DNA from: Burkholderiales bacterium
Lineage (GTDB): Bacteria > Pseudomonadota > Gammaproteobacteria > Burkholderiales > Casimicrobiaceae
DNA: 51,629 nucleotides
Assembly (NCBI GenBank): GCA_020853025.1
Contig: JADYZP010000012.1
Location: forward strand, 1-51,629
Reading direction: 5' to 3'
Shown here: piece after piece, positions 27,930 through 39,729 of the stretch
Layout: the number at the start of each line of letters is the position of its first letter
Numbering within the stretch: the stretch's first letter is position 1
The notes under the pieces: model-generated
What the model was told of the DNA's origin: nothing
What the model saw: the letters and a program-made list of their open reading frames with translations, nothing else
Database searches by the model: none
Position numbers and translations under genes: made by a program

Positions 27930-28016
27930 GCCGGGATGACGGAACTGGTAGACGTAGCGGACTCAAAATCCGCCGGTGGCAACACCGTGGGGGTTCGATT
28001 CCCCCTCCCGGCACCA
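27930..28016 (+). tRNA. tRNA-Leu (anticodon CAA)
   Basis: An 87-nt cloverleaf. Acceptor GCCGGGA (27930-27936) pairs with TCCCGGC (28006-28012), followed by A and an encoded CCA (28014-28016). The anticodon stem-loop is GCGGA-CTCAAAA-TCCGC with anticodon CAA, which reads UUG. It has a long variable arm (around TGGCAACACCGTGG) as expected for leucine tRNA, and GGTTCGATTCC forms the T-loop. Confidence 0.98.
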
Positions 28017-28144
28017 AGCATCGTAAGCCAGCACCGAATGCGCGAAAACGACGGGAGTGGTGGCGCGCGCAGTTCAGGCTACCGATGCGTGCCGTGCAAA
28101 TGCATGTCCGACGCGCCCGCCCAAACGCCACCCTTCGCGCCGTC

Positions 28145-29194
28145 ATGGGCTATACCCTTTCCGATTTCGATTTCGAGCTGCCACCGGAGCTGATCGCACA
28201 AGTCCCTGCCGAGCAGCGCTCGGGCAGCCGCTTGCTGCACGTGGAAGGGGACCGGCGGACGGACCTTGGATTTCGCGATCTGTCCGCCCTTTTCGATGCC
28301 GGCGATCTCGTTGTCTTCAACGACACGCGCGTGGTGAAGGCACGCGTGCATGCGCAAAAGGAATCCGGCGGCAAGGTGGAAATGCTGGTCGAGCGCATCG
28401 CTGCCGACGACCGCGCCTGGGTCCAGCTGCGCGCGAGCCACCCGCCGCGACCGGGCACGGCGTTGCACCTGCCGGGCGGCGCGCGTGCGCAGGTGCTCGC
28501 GCGCGCAGGCGGCTTCTATCTACTCGCGTTCGAGGTGACCGAGCCGTTGCCGGCGTGGCTCGAAACCCACGGCGAGGTGCCGTTGCCGCCGTACGTCGAC
28601 CGCCCCGCCGACGGTGCCGACGAGTCGCGCTATCAGACGGTCTACGCGCGCGTGCCTGGCGCGGTGGCGGCGCCGACGGCAGGACTGCACTTCGACGACG
28701 AGGTGCTGGCGGCACTTGCCGCGCGCGGTGTTGCAAGCGCCTTTGTCACGCTGCACGTGGGTGCCGGCACTTTTCTGCCGGTGCGGCATGACGATCTCTC
28801 GCTGCACCGCATGCATACGGAGTCCTATTCGATTCCGCCGGAAACCACTGCCGCCATCGCCGCGGCGCGCGCGCGCGGCGGCCGCATCGTCGCCATCGGC
28901 ACGACGACGCTGCGGGCGCTGGAATCCGCGGCACAGGCGCTTGGCGATGTACGCGCGGGCGCGGCCGAGACCGCACTTTTCATCACGCCCGGGTATCGCT
29001 TCGCCATCGTCGATCGACTGCTGACCAATTTCCATCTGCCGCGCTCGACGCTGCTGATGCTGGTGTGCGCCTTCGCCGGATACGACGCGATCCGCGCCGC
29101 CTATGCGCATGCAATCGCCGCGCGTTACCGCTTCTTCAGCTACGGCGACGCCTTGCTGCTCGAACGTAATCCGGCCGTCGGCCCGGCCCGGTGA
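28145..29194 (+). CDS. queA: S-adenosylmethionine:tRNA ribosyltransferase-isomerase
   Basis: Transfers and rearranges the ribosyl part of S-adenosylmethionine onto 7-aminomethyl-7-deazaguanine in tRNA, making epoxyqueuosine. The 349-residue product starts TLSDFDFELPPELIAQVPAEQRSGSRLL and contains FNDTRVVKAR, PTAGLHFDD, LHVGAGTFLPV and NFHLPRSTLLMLV, all standard QueA blocks. The partner Tgt is encoded 1.1 kb downstream, past an inserted IPTL-CTERM gene. Confidence 0.97.
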   Translation: MGYTLSDFDFELPPELIAQVPAEQRSGSRLLHVEGDRRTDLGFRDLSALFDAGDLVVFNDTRVVKARVHAQKESGGKVEMLVERIAADDRAWVQLRASHPPRPGTALHLPGGARAQVLARAGGFYLLAFEVTEPLPAWLETHGEVPLPPYVDRPADGADESRYQTVYARVPGAVAAPTAGLHFDDEVLAALAARGVASAFVTLHVGAGTFLPVRHDDLSLHRMHTESYSIPPETTAAIAAARARGGRIVAIGTTTLRALESAAQALGDVRAGAAETALFITPGYRFAIVDRLLTNFHLPRSTLLMLVCAFAGYDAIRAAYAHAIAARYRFFSYGDALLLERNPAVGPAR

Positions 29195-29310
29195 CGCCAA
29201 AGCCCGACAACTCGCATTGCAAAAGCGTCGCCGACCAGCGACATTGCGGGATTCGACGGCTGACTTCGCAACAAAACTCCACCTGCGACGTTCGTTTGCC
29301 GGGAGATGAC

Positions 29311-29339
29311 TTGGCAGTGCATCGCGAACGCGCTACTCT
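29311..29339 (+). promoter_or_regulatory. Sigma-70 promoter of the IPTL-CTERM gene
   Basis: TTGGCA (29311-29316), exactly 17 bp, then TACTCT (29334-29339). Transcription would start near 29346, about 60 nt before the start codon. The surrounding 211-bp gap after queA holds nothing else I can identify. Confidence 0.6.
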
Positions 29340-29405
29340 TGGCGCAACTTGTTTCGTAGCGGAAAGCTCTTCGCATGCCAGTATTGCGAGGATTTCCGCG
29401 ATTCC

Positions 29406-30296
29406 ATGAAGCCTCGTCATCTGCGCGCCGTTTTCACTCGCGCCGTGTACGCCGCAGTCGCCGCCGCCGGCATCGCGACCGTCGCGACGCCGGCTACCGC
29501 CGCCCGCATCGGCATCTTGTCCAATCGCTTCGCGACCGAGACGGCCGCGGACTTCAATTCGCGCATTCCGGCGCACAGCTTCACCGCGATCAATACCGCT
29601 GCGTCGATCCCGACGTTGCAGACGCTCACCGATGCCTACGACGTGATCCTGGTGTTCGAGGACCAGACCTACGGCAACTCGACGGCGGTCGGCAACACCG
29701 CTGCGGCGTTCGCGACGTCCGGACGCGCGGTCGTCATCGGCGCCTTCTACGACCAGGACCGCTCCGACGGTCCAGCCGCCAACGCGCCGCACGGCTGGGG
29801 CGCGCTCGAGACTCTCGATCCCAACACCACCGACGGCGCCGGCACCCCCTATGCGCCGCGCACGCTGGACACGTCGACCATGGTCAGGCACGCGCTGACC
29901 GGCGGCGTCACCGCGCTATACAGCGCCAAGTTCGCCGGCGGCAATGCGGCGAAGCCGGGAACCAACGTCGTCGCGTGGTGGAGGCAGGCCAATGCGCGCG
30001 GACAGCCCGACCCGGCGATCGCGTTTCGTATCACCGGCGCCGCGTGCGTCGTTCAGGTGGCGATGGCGCCGAATTACCCGGCGACCGGCGTGGTTGGGAC
30101 CGACTACTCCGGCGACTTCCATCGTGTCTGGCAGAACGCCTTTGATTTCGGCGCCAACAAGTGCGTCTCGACGACGCGGGATTCGGAAACCCCCGGTGCC
30201 GAAGCGATTCCAACGCTGTCGCAGTGGGGCCTGGTGCTGACGATGCTGCTGGTCGGCGCAGTTGGCGCCCTGCAGCGCCGCCGCCGCGTGCGCTAG
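29406..30296 (+). CDS. Secreted protein with IPTL-CTERM sorting signal
   Basis: A 296-residue exported protein. A signal peptide (1 to about 33, hydrophobic AVYAAVAAAGIATVATPATA) is followed by a domain of about 230 residues that I do not recognise (RIGILSNRFATETAADF, VILVFEDQTYGNS, VVIGAFYDQDRSDGP). The C-terminus is IPTLSQWGL at 268-276, a membrane helix (VLTMLLVGAVGAL) and a basic tail QRRRRVR. That three-part ending is the IPTL-CTERM signal, thought to be handled by an exosortase-like enzyme; none is encoded in this window. It has its own promoter and splits queA from tgt. The body might bind a ligand or act at the surface; the sequence does not say. Confidence 0.85.
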   Translation: MKPRHLRAVFTRAVYAAVAAAGIATVATPATAARIGILSNRFATETAADFNSRIPAHSFTAINTAASIPTLQTLTDAYDVILVFEDQTYGNSTAVGNTAAAFATSGRAVVIGAFYDQDRSDGPAANAPHGWGALETLDPNTTDGAGTPYAPRTLDTSTMVRHALTGGVTALYSAKFAGGNAAKPGTNVVAWWRQANARGQPDPAIAFRITGAACVVQVAMAPNYPATGVVGTDYSGDFHRVWQNAFDFGANKCVSTTRDSETPGAEAIPTLSQWGLVLTMLLVGAVGALQRRRRVR

Positions 30297-31451
<1,155 letters not shown>

Positions 31452-31584
31452 GTTGTCCGCCGCCTGCATCGTCTGCCTGCGGGCCCGCATCGGACCGGCG
31501 CCCGGACGAGCGCGACGCGCGCGGTCGGCGGCCTGCATCGGTCAGGAGGCTCGCGACCGCGCCAAAGTCACTGGAGGGAATTTC

Positions 31585-31908
31585 GTGTTGATCAGCCCCG
31601 CATATGCCCAGGCCGCCGGCTCCTCGTCCGGCTCCGACCTGATGACGTTCCTGCCGATGATCGGCATTTTCGTCGTCTTCTACTTCCTGCTCATCCGCCC
31701 GCAGCAAAAGCGCTCCAAGGAAACCAAGGCAATGCTCGAAGCGCTGCAGAAGGGCGATGAGGTGATCACTGCAGGCGGCGTCGTCGGCAAGATCTCCAAG
31801 CTGACCGACCAGTACGCCGTGGTCGAGATCGCGCCCAGCGTCGAGATCAGCGTGCAGCGCGCGGCTATCTCGCAGTTGTTGCCCAAAGGCACGATCAAGG
31901 CCCTCTGA
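31585..31908 (+). CDS. yajC: Sec translocase accessory subunit YajC
   Basis: Small inner membrane partner of SecDF. The 107-residue product has a short N-terminus, one membrane helix (FLPMIGIFVVFYFLLIRPQQKR, about 23-44) and a cytoplasmic domain with GDEVITAGGVVGKI. The start is GTG 31585 with GGAGGG 7 nt upstream. The tgt - yajC - secD - secF order is standard. Confidence 0.95.
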   Translation: MLISPAYAQAAGSSSGSDLMTFLPMIGIFVVFYFLLIRPQQKRSKETKAMLEALQKGDEVITAGGVVGKISKLTDQYAVVEIAPSVEISVQRAAISQLLPKGTIKAL

Positions 31909-32045
31909 CGGCGGACCTGGCCGCGCGCGGCGCCTGAGGTCCTCCGGACGCGTCGACTTCGCATGGCACGTGCGCTCACGACCCACTCCAGTATCGACCG
32001 CGTCGTGCCCGCCGCTGGAATGAAACCAACCTCACGCCGCCCGCC

Positions 32046-33911
32046 ATGAACCGCTACGCGCTCTGGAAGTACATCGTCATCGCCGTCGCGTTGCTGATCG
32101 GCGCCCTGTACACGCTGCCCAACTTCTTCCCCGAGGTGCCGGCGGTGCAGGTCTCCTCGGCGAAGGCGAAGATCGACAATGCGCTGCTCGTCACGGTGGA
32201 GGAGGCGCTGAAGGCGGCGAACGTCACCTTCAGCGGCATCGCGCTCGATGCGACCGGCATCAAAGTCCGTCTCGCGGATCCCGATACGCAGTTGAAGGCC
32301 AAGGACACGCTGCAGGCCAAGCTGGGCGACAACTACATCGTTGCACTGAACCTGCTGTCGTCGTCGCCGCGATGGTTGTCCGCCCTGGGTGCGCTGCCGA
32401 TGTACCTGGGTCTCGATCTGCGCGGTGGCGTGCATTTCCTGCTCCAGGTCGACATGAAGGCAGCGGTCGACAAGGCCGCCGACCGCTATGCGACCGACCT
32501 GCGGTCGCTGCTGCGCAAGGAGAAGGTGCTCTATTCGGGCATCTCGCGCGAAGGCGGCAGCGTCGTCATGCGTTTCAAGGATAACGCCGAACGCGACAAG
32601 GCGCGGCTGGCGATCGAGAAGAACTATCCCGACCTGCAGTTCCGCGAGGCCGAGGGCGCTGGCGGTGAATTGCGCCTCATCGCCGGCCTCAAGCCCGAAG
32701 CGCAGAAGCGCATCCAGGACGGCGCCGTCGCGCAGAACATCCAGATCTTGCGCAATCGCGTCAACGAGCTTGGCGTGGCCGAGCCGATCATCCAGCAGCA
32801 GGGGGCGGAGCGCGTGGTCGTCCAGTTGCCGGGCGTGCAGGACACCGCGCGCGCGAAGGACATCCTCGGCCGCACCGCATCGCTGGAGATCCGCATGGTC
32901 AACGACGATCCGGGCGCGCTCGATGCCGCGCTGGCGGGCAACGTGCCCATCGGCAGCGATCTGTTCACCGAACGCGGCGGAACGCCACTGCTGGTCCGGC
33001 GGCAGGTCGTGCTGACCGGCGATCGGATCAACGACGCGCAGCCCGGCTTCGACCAGCGGTCCAACGAGCCAGCGGTCCATATCAATCTCGACGGTACCGG
33101 CGCCAACCTCTTCAAGGAAATCACGCGTGAGAACGTCGGCAAGCGCATGGCCATCGTGCTGGTCGAGAAGGGCAAGGCGGAGGTGATCACCGCCCCGGTC
33201 ATCCGCGAGGAGATCGGCGGCGGCCGCGTGCAGATCAGCGGCCGGATGACGACGCGGGAGGCCAACGATGTCGCACTCCTGATGCGCGCTGGTGCGTTGG
33301 CGGCGCCGATGGAAATCGTCGAGGAGCGAACGGTCGGCCCGTCGCTCGGCGCCGAGAACATCGACAAGGGCTTCAAGTCGGTGACCTACGGCTTCATTGT
33401 GCTGGTGATCTTCATGTGCCTCTATTACCAGCTGATGGGCGTGATATCTGCCATTTCGCTGTCGGTCAACCTGCTGCTGCTGGTCGCGATCCTGTCGATG
33501 CTGCAGGCGACGCTGACGTTGCCCGGCATCGCCGCCATCGCACTCACGCTCGGCATGGCGATCGACGCCAACGTGCTGATCAACGAGCGCATCCGGGAAG
33601 AGCTGCGCTGGGGAGCGACGCCGCACGCGGCGCTGCAGACGGGGTACGAGCGCGCGTGGGGCACGATTCTCGACTCCAACATCACGACGCTGATCGCGGG
33701 CGTCGCGCTGTTCCTGTTCGGCTCCGGACCGGTGCGCGGCTTCGCCGTCGTCCATTGCCTCGGCATCATGACGTCGATGTTCTCGGCGGTGTTCGTGTCG
33801 CGCGGGATGGTGGCGCTGATCTACGGCCATCGCAAGAAGCTCGACCGGATCTCGATCGGCCAGGTATGGAAGCCCGGTGCCGGACGACCGGCGGCGCCGA
33901 CCAAGGCCTGA
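32046..33911 (+). CDS. secD: Protein translocase subunit SecD
   Basis: Uses the proton gradient to pull proteins out on the periplasmic side of SecYEG. The 621-residue product has a first membrane helix (about 7-25), the large periplasmic region with LGLDLRGGVHFLLQVD near 120-135, and five C-terminal helices (about 450-600) with GIAAIALTLGMAIDANVLINERIREEL, the conserved TM4 region. Confidence 0.98.
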   Translation: MNRYALWKYIVIAVALLIGALYTLPNFFPEVPAVQVSSAKAKIDNALLVTVEEALKAANVTFSGIALDATGIKVRLADPDTQLKAKDTLQAKLGDNYIVALNLLSSSPRWLSALGALPMYLGLDLRGGVHFLLQVDMKAAVDKAADRYATDLRSLLRKEKVLYSGISREGGSVVMRFKDNAERDKARLAIEKNYPDLQFREAEGAGGELRLIAGLKPEAQKRIQDGAVAQNIQILRNRVNELGVAEPIIQQQGAERVVVQLPGVQDTARAKDILGRTASLEIRMVNDDPGALDAALAGNVPIGSDLFTERGGTPLLVRRQVVLTGDRINDAQPGFDQRSNEPAVHINLDGTGANLFKEITRENVGKRMAIVLVEKGKAEVITAPVIREEIGGGRVQISGRMTTREANDVALLMRAGALAAPMEIVEERTVGPSLGAENIDKGFKSVTYGFIVLVIFMCLYYQLMGVISAISLSVNLLLLVAILSMLQATLTLPGIAAIALTLGMAIDANVLINERIREELRWGATPHAALQTGYERAWGTILDSNITTLIAGVALFLFGSGPVRGFAVVHCLGIMTSMFSAVFVSRGMVALIYGHRKKLDRISIGQVWKPGAGRPAAPTKA

Positions 33912-33996
33912 CGCGAAGGCCAACAGCTGCCAAGACCACGGATCTCAAGCCCGGCCGCAGCCGGCACGGGAACGACGCAGGCTACAAGGAAACGCA

Positions 33997-34938
33997 ATGG
34001 AATTCTTCAGGATCAGCCGCGACATCCCGTTCATGCGGCATGCACTCGCGTTCAACGTGATCTCGATCGTGACCTTCGTGCTCGCCGTCGTCTTTCTGGC
34101 CGTAAGGGGCTTGAATCTCGGCGTCGATTTCCGTGGCGGTACGGTGATCGAAGTCACCTACAGCCACCCGGTGGATTTCAGCCGGCTGCGCGCCGCGCTG
34201 GACACTTTGAAGTTGTCCGAATATTCGGCGCAGTCCTTCGGGCGCTCGGACACCGCGTTGATCCGCCTACCGCTCGCCGAAGGGACGTCCAGCGCCGCGC
34301 TGTCCGAGCGCGTGATGGGCGTGCTGAAGGCGGATGATCCGTCTGCGACACAGCAGCGCGTGGAGTTCGTCGGGCCGCAGGTGGGCCGCGAGCTGTACGA
34401 AAATGGGGCGCTGGCGCTGCTGCTGGTGTCGCTCGGCATCATGGGTTACCTGGCGATGCGTTTCGAGTGGCGCTTCGCCGTGGCGGCGATCGTCGCCAAT
34501 CTCCACGACGTGGTCATCATTCTCGGCTTCTTCGCGCTGTTCCAGTGGGAGTTCTCGCTGCCGGTGCTCGCCGCGGTGCTCGCGGTCCTCGGTTATTCGG
34601 TCAACGAATCAGTGGTCATCGCCGATCGGATTCGCGAGAATTTCCGCAAGATGCGCAAGGCCAGCGTGACGCACGTGATCGACAACGCGATCACCAGCAC
34701 GATCTCGCGCACGATGATCACCCACGGCAGCACGCTGTTGATGGTGCTGTCGATCCTGTTTTTCGGCGGCGAGGCGCTTCATTATTTCGCGCTGGCGCTG
34801 ACCATCGGCATCTGTTTCGGCATCTATTCCTCGGTACTGGTGATGGCGCCGCTGGTGATGTGGATGGGTGTCTCGCGCGAGGACCTGGTCAAGCCGGAAA
34901 GAAAAGGCGGCGGCGCGGGTGACAAGATCCTGCCGTAA
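33997..34938 (+). CDS. secF: Protein translocase subunit SecF
   Basis: Partner of SecD. The 313-residue product has a first helix (about 21-38), LNLGVDFRGGTVIEV, a short periplasmic domain, and five helices with VLAVLGYSVNESVVIADRIRENFR in TM4. AAGGA lies 6 nt before ATG 33997. Six bp separate its stop from the DedA gene. Confidence 0.98.
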   Translation: MEFFRISRDIPFMRHALAFNVISIVTFVLAVVFLAVRGLNLGVDFRGGTVIEVTYSHPVDFSRLRAALDTLKLSEYSAQSFGRSDTALIRLPLAEGTSSAALSERVMGVLKADDPSATQQRVEFVGPQVGRELYENGALALLLVSLGIMGYLAMRFEWRFAVAAIVANLHDVVIILGFFALFQWEFSLPVLAAVLAVLGYSVNESVVIADRIRENFRKMRKASVTHVIDNAITSTISRTMITHGSTLLMVLSILFFGGEALHYFALALTIGICFGIYSSVLVMAPLVMWMGVSREDLVKPERKGGGAGDKILP

Positions 34939-34944
34939 TCGCCG

Positions 34945-35592
34945 GTGCTGACGGCGTTCTTCTACTCGCTGCTGTCTCTCGACCAGACGGTCGCGCAGAT
35001 TGCGACGCAGTACGGCGCCTGGGTCTACGCGCTGCTGTTCGCGATCATCTTCGCGGAAACCGGACTCGTTGTCTTCCCATTCCTGCCGGGCGACTCGATC
35101 CTGTTCATTGCCGGGACGGTAGTGGCGGCCGCCGGCCTCGACGTGCACCTGCTCGTCGCGCTGCTGATCACTGCCGCGATCCTCGGCGATTCGGTCAACT
35201 ACACGATCGGCCACTACATCGGACCCAGGGTCTACGACCGTCCGGATTCGCGCTGGTTTCGTCAGGAGCACCTGCGCCGCACGCAGGAGTTCTATGATCG
35301 CTACGGCGGGGTGACGATCATCATCGGTCGCTTCGTGCCGATCATCCGCACGTTTGCGCCGTTCCTCGCCGGAGTCGCCGGCATGTCGTATCGCCGCTTC
35401 CTCGCCTACAACGTCGTCGGCGGCATCGTCTGGGTGACGGCACTCGTCTACGCCGGTTATCTTTTCGGCAACATACCTTGGGTCAAGAGCAACCTGACGC
35501 TGATCGTGCTCGGCATCGTTGCCGTCTCGCTGATTCCCGCGGTAACGACGTTCATGCAGGAGCGCCGCCGGCGCGGCGCGCCGGGGCGGTGA
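34945..35592 (+). CDS. DedA-family membrane protein
   Basis: A 215-residue DedA (VTT/SNARE-associated fold) protein. FAIIFAETGLVVFPFLPGDSILFIAG near residue 35 and GRFVPIIRTFAPFLAGVAGM near 130 are the family marks, the latter with the essential arginines. The family helps keep the membrane potential, and some members flip lipid carriers such as undecaprenyl phosphate. Start GTG 34945 is 6 bp after secF, so it belongs to the sec operon. It converges with purB, with 3 bp between the stops. Confidence 0.92.
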   Translation: MLTAFFYSLLSLDQTVAQIATQYGAWVYALLFAIIFAETGLVVFPFLPGDSILFIAGTVVAAAGLDVHLLVALLITAAILGDSVNYTIGHYIGPRVYDRPDSRWFRQEHLRRTQEFYDRYGGVTIIIGRFVPIIRTFAPFLAGVAGMSYRRFLAYNVVGGIVWVTALVYAGYLFGNIPWVKSNLTLIVLGIVAVSLIPAVTTFMQERRRRGAPGR

Positions 35593-35595
35593 CCT

Positions 35596-37002
<1,407 letters not shown>

Positions 37003-37071
37003 CTAGCATGCCGAAAATCGTCCGGCTTCAGCCGGGCGCTCTTCTTCGTGCGGACAACCGGGCGCCAATGG

Positions 37072-37100
37072 AAAAGGCCCGCATCGCTGCGGGCCTTTTT
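37072..37100 (-). terminator. Intrinsic terminator after the symporter gene
   Basis: GGCCCGC (37076-37082) pairs with GCGGGCC (37089-37095) around ATCGCT. There is a T run on the plus side (TTTTT, 37096-37100) and an A run on the other (AAAA, 37072-37075), so it can work in both directions. Its use here is to stop leftward transcription from the symporter (stop at 37138) before purB. Confidence 0.75.
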
Positions 37101-37137
37101 CGTCCCGGCGTGGCCGAAACGCCGCTTCGAAAATGAA

Positions 37138-39249
37138 CTACGTCCCGACGGTGTTGATCGTGTCGCCGGCCAGGTTCGGATAGCGGACGTGCTCGACCAT
37201 GTCCTGCGTCTCGCGGTCCGGCGCCGGCGTCAACAGGCTGACCACGATGATCACGGCGAAGCCCAGCGGAACACCCCACAGGCCGGCCGAGATCGAAGCG
37301 ATACCCCACCAGATGTGATCCTGGACCGGGGTCGTCACTCCGAACACGCTGCGCAGCCAAGGTTGCGTCGTGGCCATGTAGTAGAACGTGATACCGAGGC
37401 CGGCGAGCATGCCGAAGATCGCGCCCCACTTGTTCGCCCGCTTCCAGAAGATCCCCAGCACCAGCGCCGGGAAGAACGACGCGGCCGCGAAGGAGAACGC
37501 GGCGGACACCAGGAACAGGATATCCGCCGGCTTCTGCGCGGCGATGATCGCGGCGAACACCGCGACCACCAGCAGCAGCGCCTTCGACACCGTCACCCGG
37601 CGCGTCGTCGACGCGCTGGGATCGAGCATCTTGTAGTAGAAGTCGTGCGACAGCGCGTTGGCGATCGTCAGCAGCAGGCCGTCGGCGGTCGACAGCGCCG
37701 CCGCCAGGCCGCCGGCGGCGACCAGACCCGAAATCACGTACGGCAGGCCCGCGATCTCGGGTGTGGCAAGCACGACGATGTCGCCGCCGATGGCGATTTC
37801 CGCCAGCTGGACAATGCCGTCGCGGTTGACGTCGATGATCGACAGCAGCGCCGGATCGACCTTCTGCCATGACGCCACCCACTGTGGAATCGCCGCGTAC
37901 GCGGTTCCGACCAAGTGGGTGTAGACGTTGTATTTCACCAGCACCGCAAGCGCCGGCGCCGTGAAATACAGCAGGAAGATGAAGAACAGCGACCAGAACA
38001 CCGACTGCCGCGCCTGTTGCACCGAGGGTGTCGTGTAGTAGCGCATCAGGATGTGAGGCAGAGCCGCCGTGCCGATCATCAGGCAGAAGACCAGCGCCAG
38101 GAAGTTTCGTCTCGATACGTCCCGCGCCGCCTCGTCCTTGCCGGGGAAGGGCTCCGCGTGGTGGATCGGCGGATTTGCCCGTTTCGCCAGCTGCGACTCC
38201 TTCGCCCACAAGGCCTTCGCCGTCGCAGCGTCCGACGGAAACGCCGCCAGCGCCTTCTTCGCGGCGTCGACGACATCCGGCGCGGCGTTGTCGGCTTCGG
38301 CCTTGGCGACTGCGGCGGCGAGCTCTGCCTTGCCGTCCGCATACGATTTTTCGACGTCCTTCAACTGGGCGGCGGCGGTCGCCGCGCGCTGCTTGAAGAT
38401 GTCGCGAACCTGGAGCTCCTTCGGATCCTTCGTCAGTTCCGCTTCGCGCGCCGAAACGCGCTCGAGCACCTTGCCGTAGACGAACTGTGGCAGCGGGATC
38501 CCGGTCTGCTTCACCGACAGCCACACCACCGGAATCATGTAGGCAATGATCAGGATGATGTACTGTGCGACCTGCGTCCAGGTAACCGCGCGCATGCCGC
38601 CCAGGAACGAGCAGACCAGGATGCCGGCCAGACCCAGGAAGACCCCGAGTTCCATCGGCACGCCGGTCAGCCGCGCCGTGATGATGCCGACGCCGTAGAT
38701 CTGTGCCACGACGTAGGTGAACGAGCACAGGATCGCCGCCAGCAGTCCGATCAGGCGGGGGATGTTGCCGCCGTAGCGCGCGCCCAGGAAGTCGGGAATC
38801 GTGAACTGGCCGAACTTGCGCAGGTAGGGTGCCAACAGCAGCGCCACCAGCACGTAGCCACCGGTCCAGCCGATGATGAACGCGAGCCCGTTGTAGCCCA
38901 GCAGATACAGCGTACCGGCCATGCCGATGAACGACGCGGCGCTCATCCAGTCGGCGCCGGTCGCCATGCCGTTGAACAGCGCCGGAACGCGCCGGCCGGC
39001 GACGTAATACTCAGTGGCGTCCGACGTCCGGCTCATCACGCCGATGCCGGCGTAGAGGCCGATGGTCGCGAACAGGAACAGGTAGCCGATCCAGTTCTTC
39101 GGCAGCCCCAGCTGCTCGAGGATCGCCAGTGCAGCAATGAAAAGGAGGAAGCCGCCGGTGTAGAACGCGTACACCTTCTTGATCTGGGCGTAGAACGCCC
39201 GTTGCGAACTGGCGGCGAAAATTCCGGTGCCTTGCGCGGGCGCGGCCAT
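37138..39249 (-). CDS. Sodium:solute symporter, VC_2705/ActP-like, with cytoplasmic insert and EF-hand-like loop
   Basis: A 703-residue SSS-family carrier, probably for acetate or another small carboxylate. Early helices include RTSDATEYYVAGRRVPALFNGMATGADWMSAASFIGM (family signature region, 74-110). Two features are notable. A hydrophilic insert of about 120 residues (259-380) is rich in Ala/Lys/Glu and probably a coiled coil. A loop at 473-484 reads DVNRDGIVQLAE, a complete EF-hand-type calcium pattern. The DUF4212 subunit gene overlaps its start by one base, and acs lies upstream on the same strand, which favours acetate as substrate. ATG 39249 was chosen for the DUF4212 junction. Confidence 0.88.
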   Translation of the reverse strand: MAAPAQGTGIFAASSQRAFYAQIKKVYAFYTGGFLLFIAALAILEQLGLPKNWIGYLFLFATIGLYAGIGVMSRTSDATEYYVAGRRVPALFNGMATGADWMSAASFIGMAGTLYLLGYNGLAFIIGWTGGYVLVALLLAPYLRKFGQFTIPDFLGARYGGNIPRLIGLLAAILCSFTYVVAQIYGVGIITARLTGVPMELGVFLGLAGILVCSFLGGMRAVTWTQVAQYIILIIAYMIPVVWLSVKQTGIPLPQFVYGKVLERVSAREAELTKDPKELQVRDIFKQRAATAAAQLKDVEKSYADGKAELAAAVAKAEADNAAPDVVDAAKKALAAFPSDAATAKALWAKESQLAKRANPPIHHAEPFPGKDEAARDVSRRNFLALVFCLMIGTAALPHILMRYYTTPSVQQARQSVFWSLFFIFLLYFTAPALAVLVKYNVYTHLVGTAYAAIPQWVASWQKVDPALLSIIDVNRDGIVQLAEIAIGGDIVVLATPEIAGLPYVISGLVAAGGLAAALSTADGLLLTIANALSHDFYYKMLDPSASTTRRVTVSKALLLVVAVFAAIIAAQKPADILFLVSAAFSFAAASFFPALVLGIFWKRANKWGAIFGMLAGLGITFYYMATTQPWLRSVFGVTTPVQDHIWWGIASISAGLWGVPLGFAVIIVVSLLTPAPDRETQDMVEHVRYPNLAGDTINTVGT

Positions 39250-39512
39250 CAGTCTTCCTCCCCTTCGTGCACGTCGTATTCGATGTCCAGCTTGTTCATG
39301 TAGCGCGCGTAATACCAGATGATGAACACGTAGATGATCAGCGATCCCTGCGCCGCCATGTAGAAGGCGAACGGCCAGCCGAAGAAATTGAACTGCAGGT
39401 CGCGCGCGAAGAACGTGACGACGAAGGTGACGACGAACCAGATGAACAGCAGTATCCCGGTGATCTGGAGATTCTTGCCCCAGTATTCCTGGTGCTTCTG
39501 AGTCAACTGCAT
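39249..39512 (-). CDS. DUF4212 small membrane subunit of the sodium:solute symporter
   Basis: An 87-residue protein with two membrane helices (about 15-35 and 47-66) and an acidic tail (YDVHEGEED). It reads KHQEYWGKNLQITGILLFIWFV, the DUF4212 pattern, and such proteins are always found before a VC_2705-type symporter. GGAGGAG lies about 9 nt before ATG 39512, and its stop overlaps the symporter start (TGATG). Confidence 0.92.
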   Translation of the reverse strand: MQLTQKHQEYWGKNLQITGILLFIWFVVTFVVTFFARDLQFNFFGWPFAFYMAAQGSLIIYVFIIWYYARYMNKLDIEYDVHEGEED

Positions 39513-39640
39513 GGCTTGGCTCCTCCACTGAAGTGACGACGGCAAACGCCGCGCTTCCACAAAGCCGGGCGGCCTGACGCTCTTGACGACGTCGTGGCCG
39601 AATTCGCCTTGACCGGTGACCCGGTAGCGAAATTGGTCGG

Positions 39641-39670
39641 AGTATAGACAGCTTTTTTGCAGGGAAACAA
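39641..39670 (-). promoter_or_regulatory. Sigma-70 promoter of the DUF4212-symporter pair
   Basis: On the minus strand TTGTTT (39670-39665), 18 bp, TATACT (39646-39641). Transcription would start near 39634, leaving a leader of about 120 nt whose content I cannot interpret. Confidence 0.5.
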
Positions 39671-39729
39671 GCCCGTTGGCGCCACGACGGCGAATTCTCC
39701 GACCGAAAACCCCGGCCGGCTCGCCGGTT

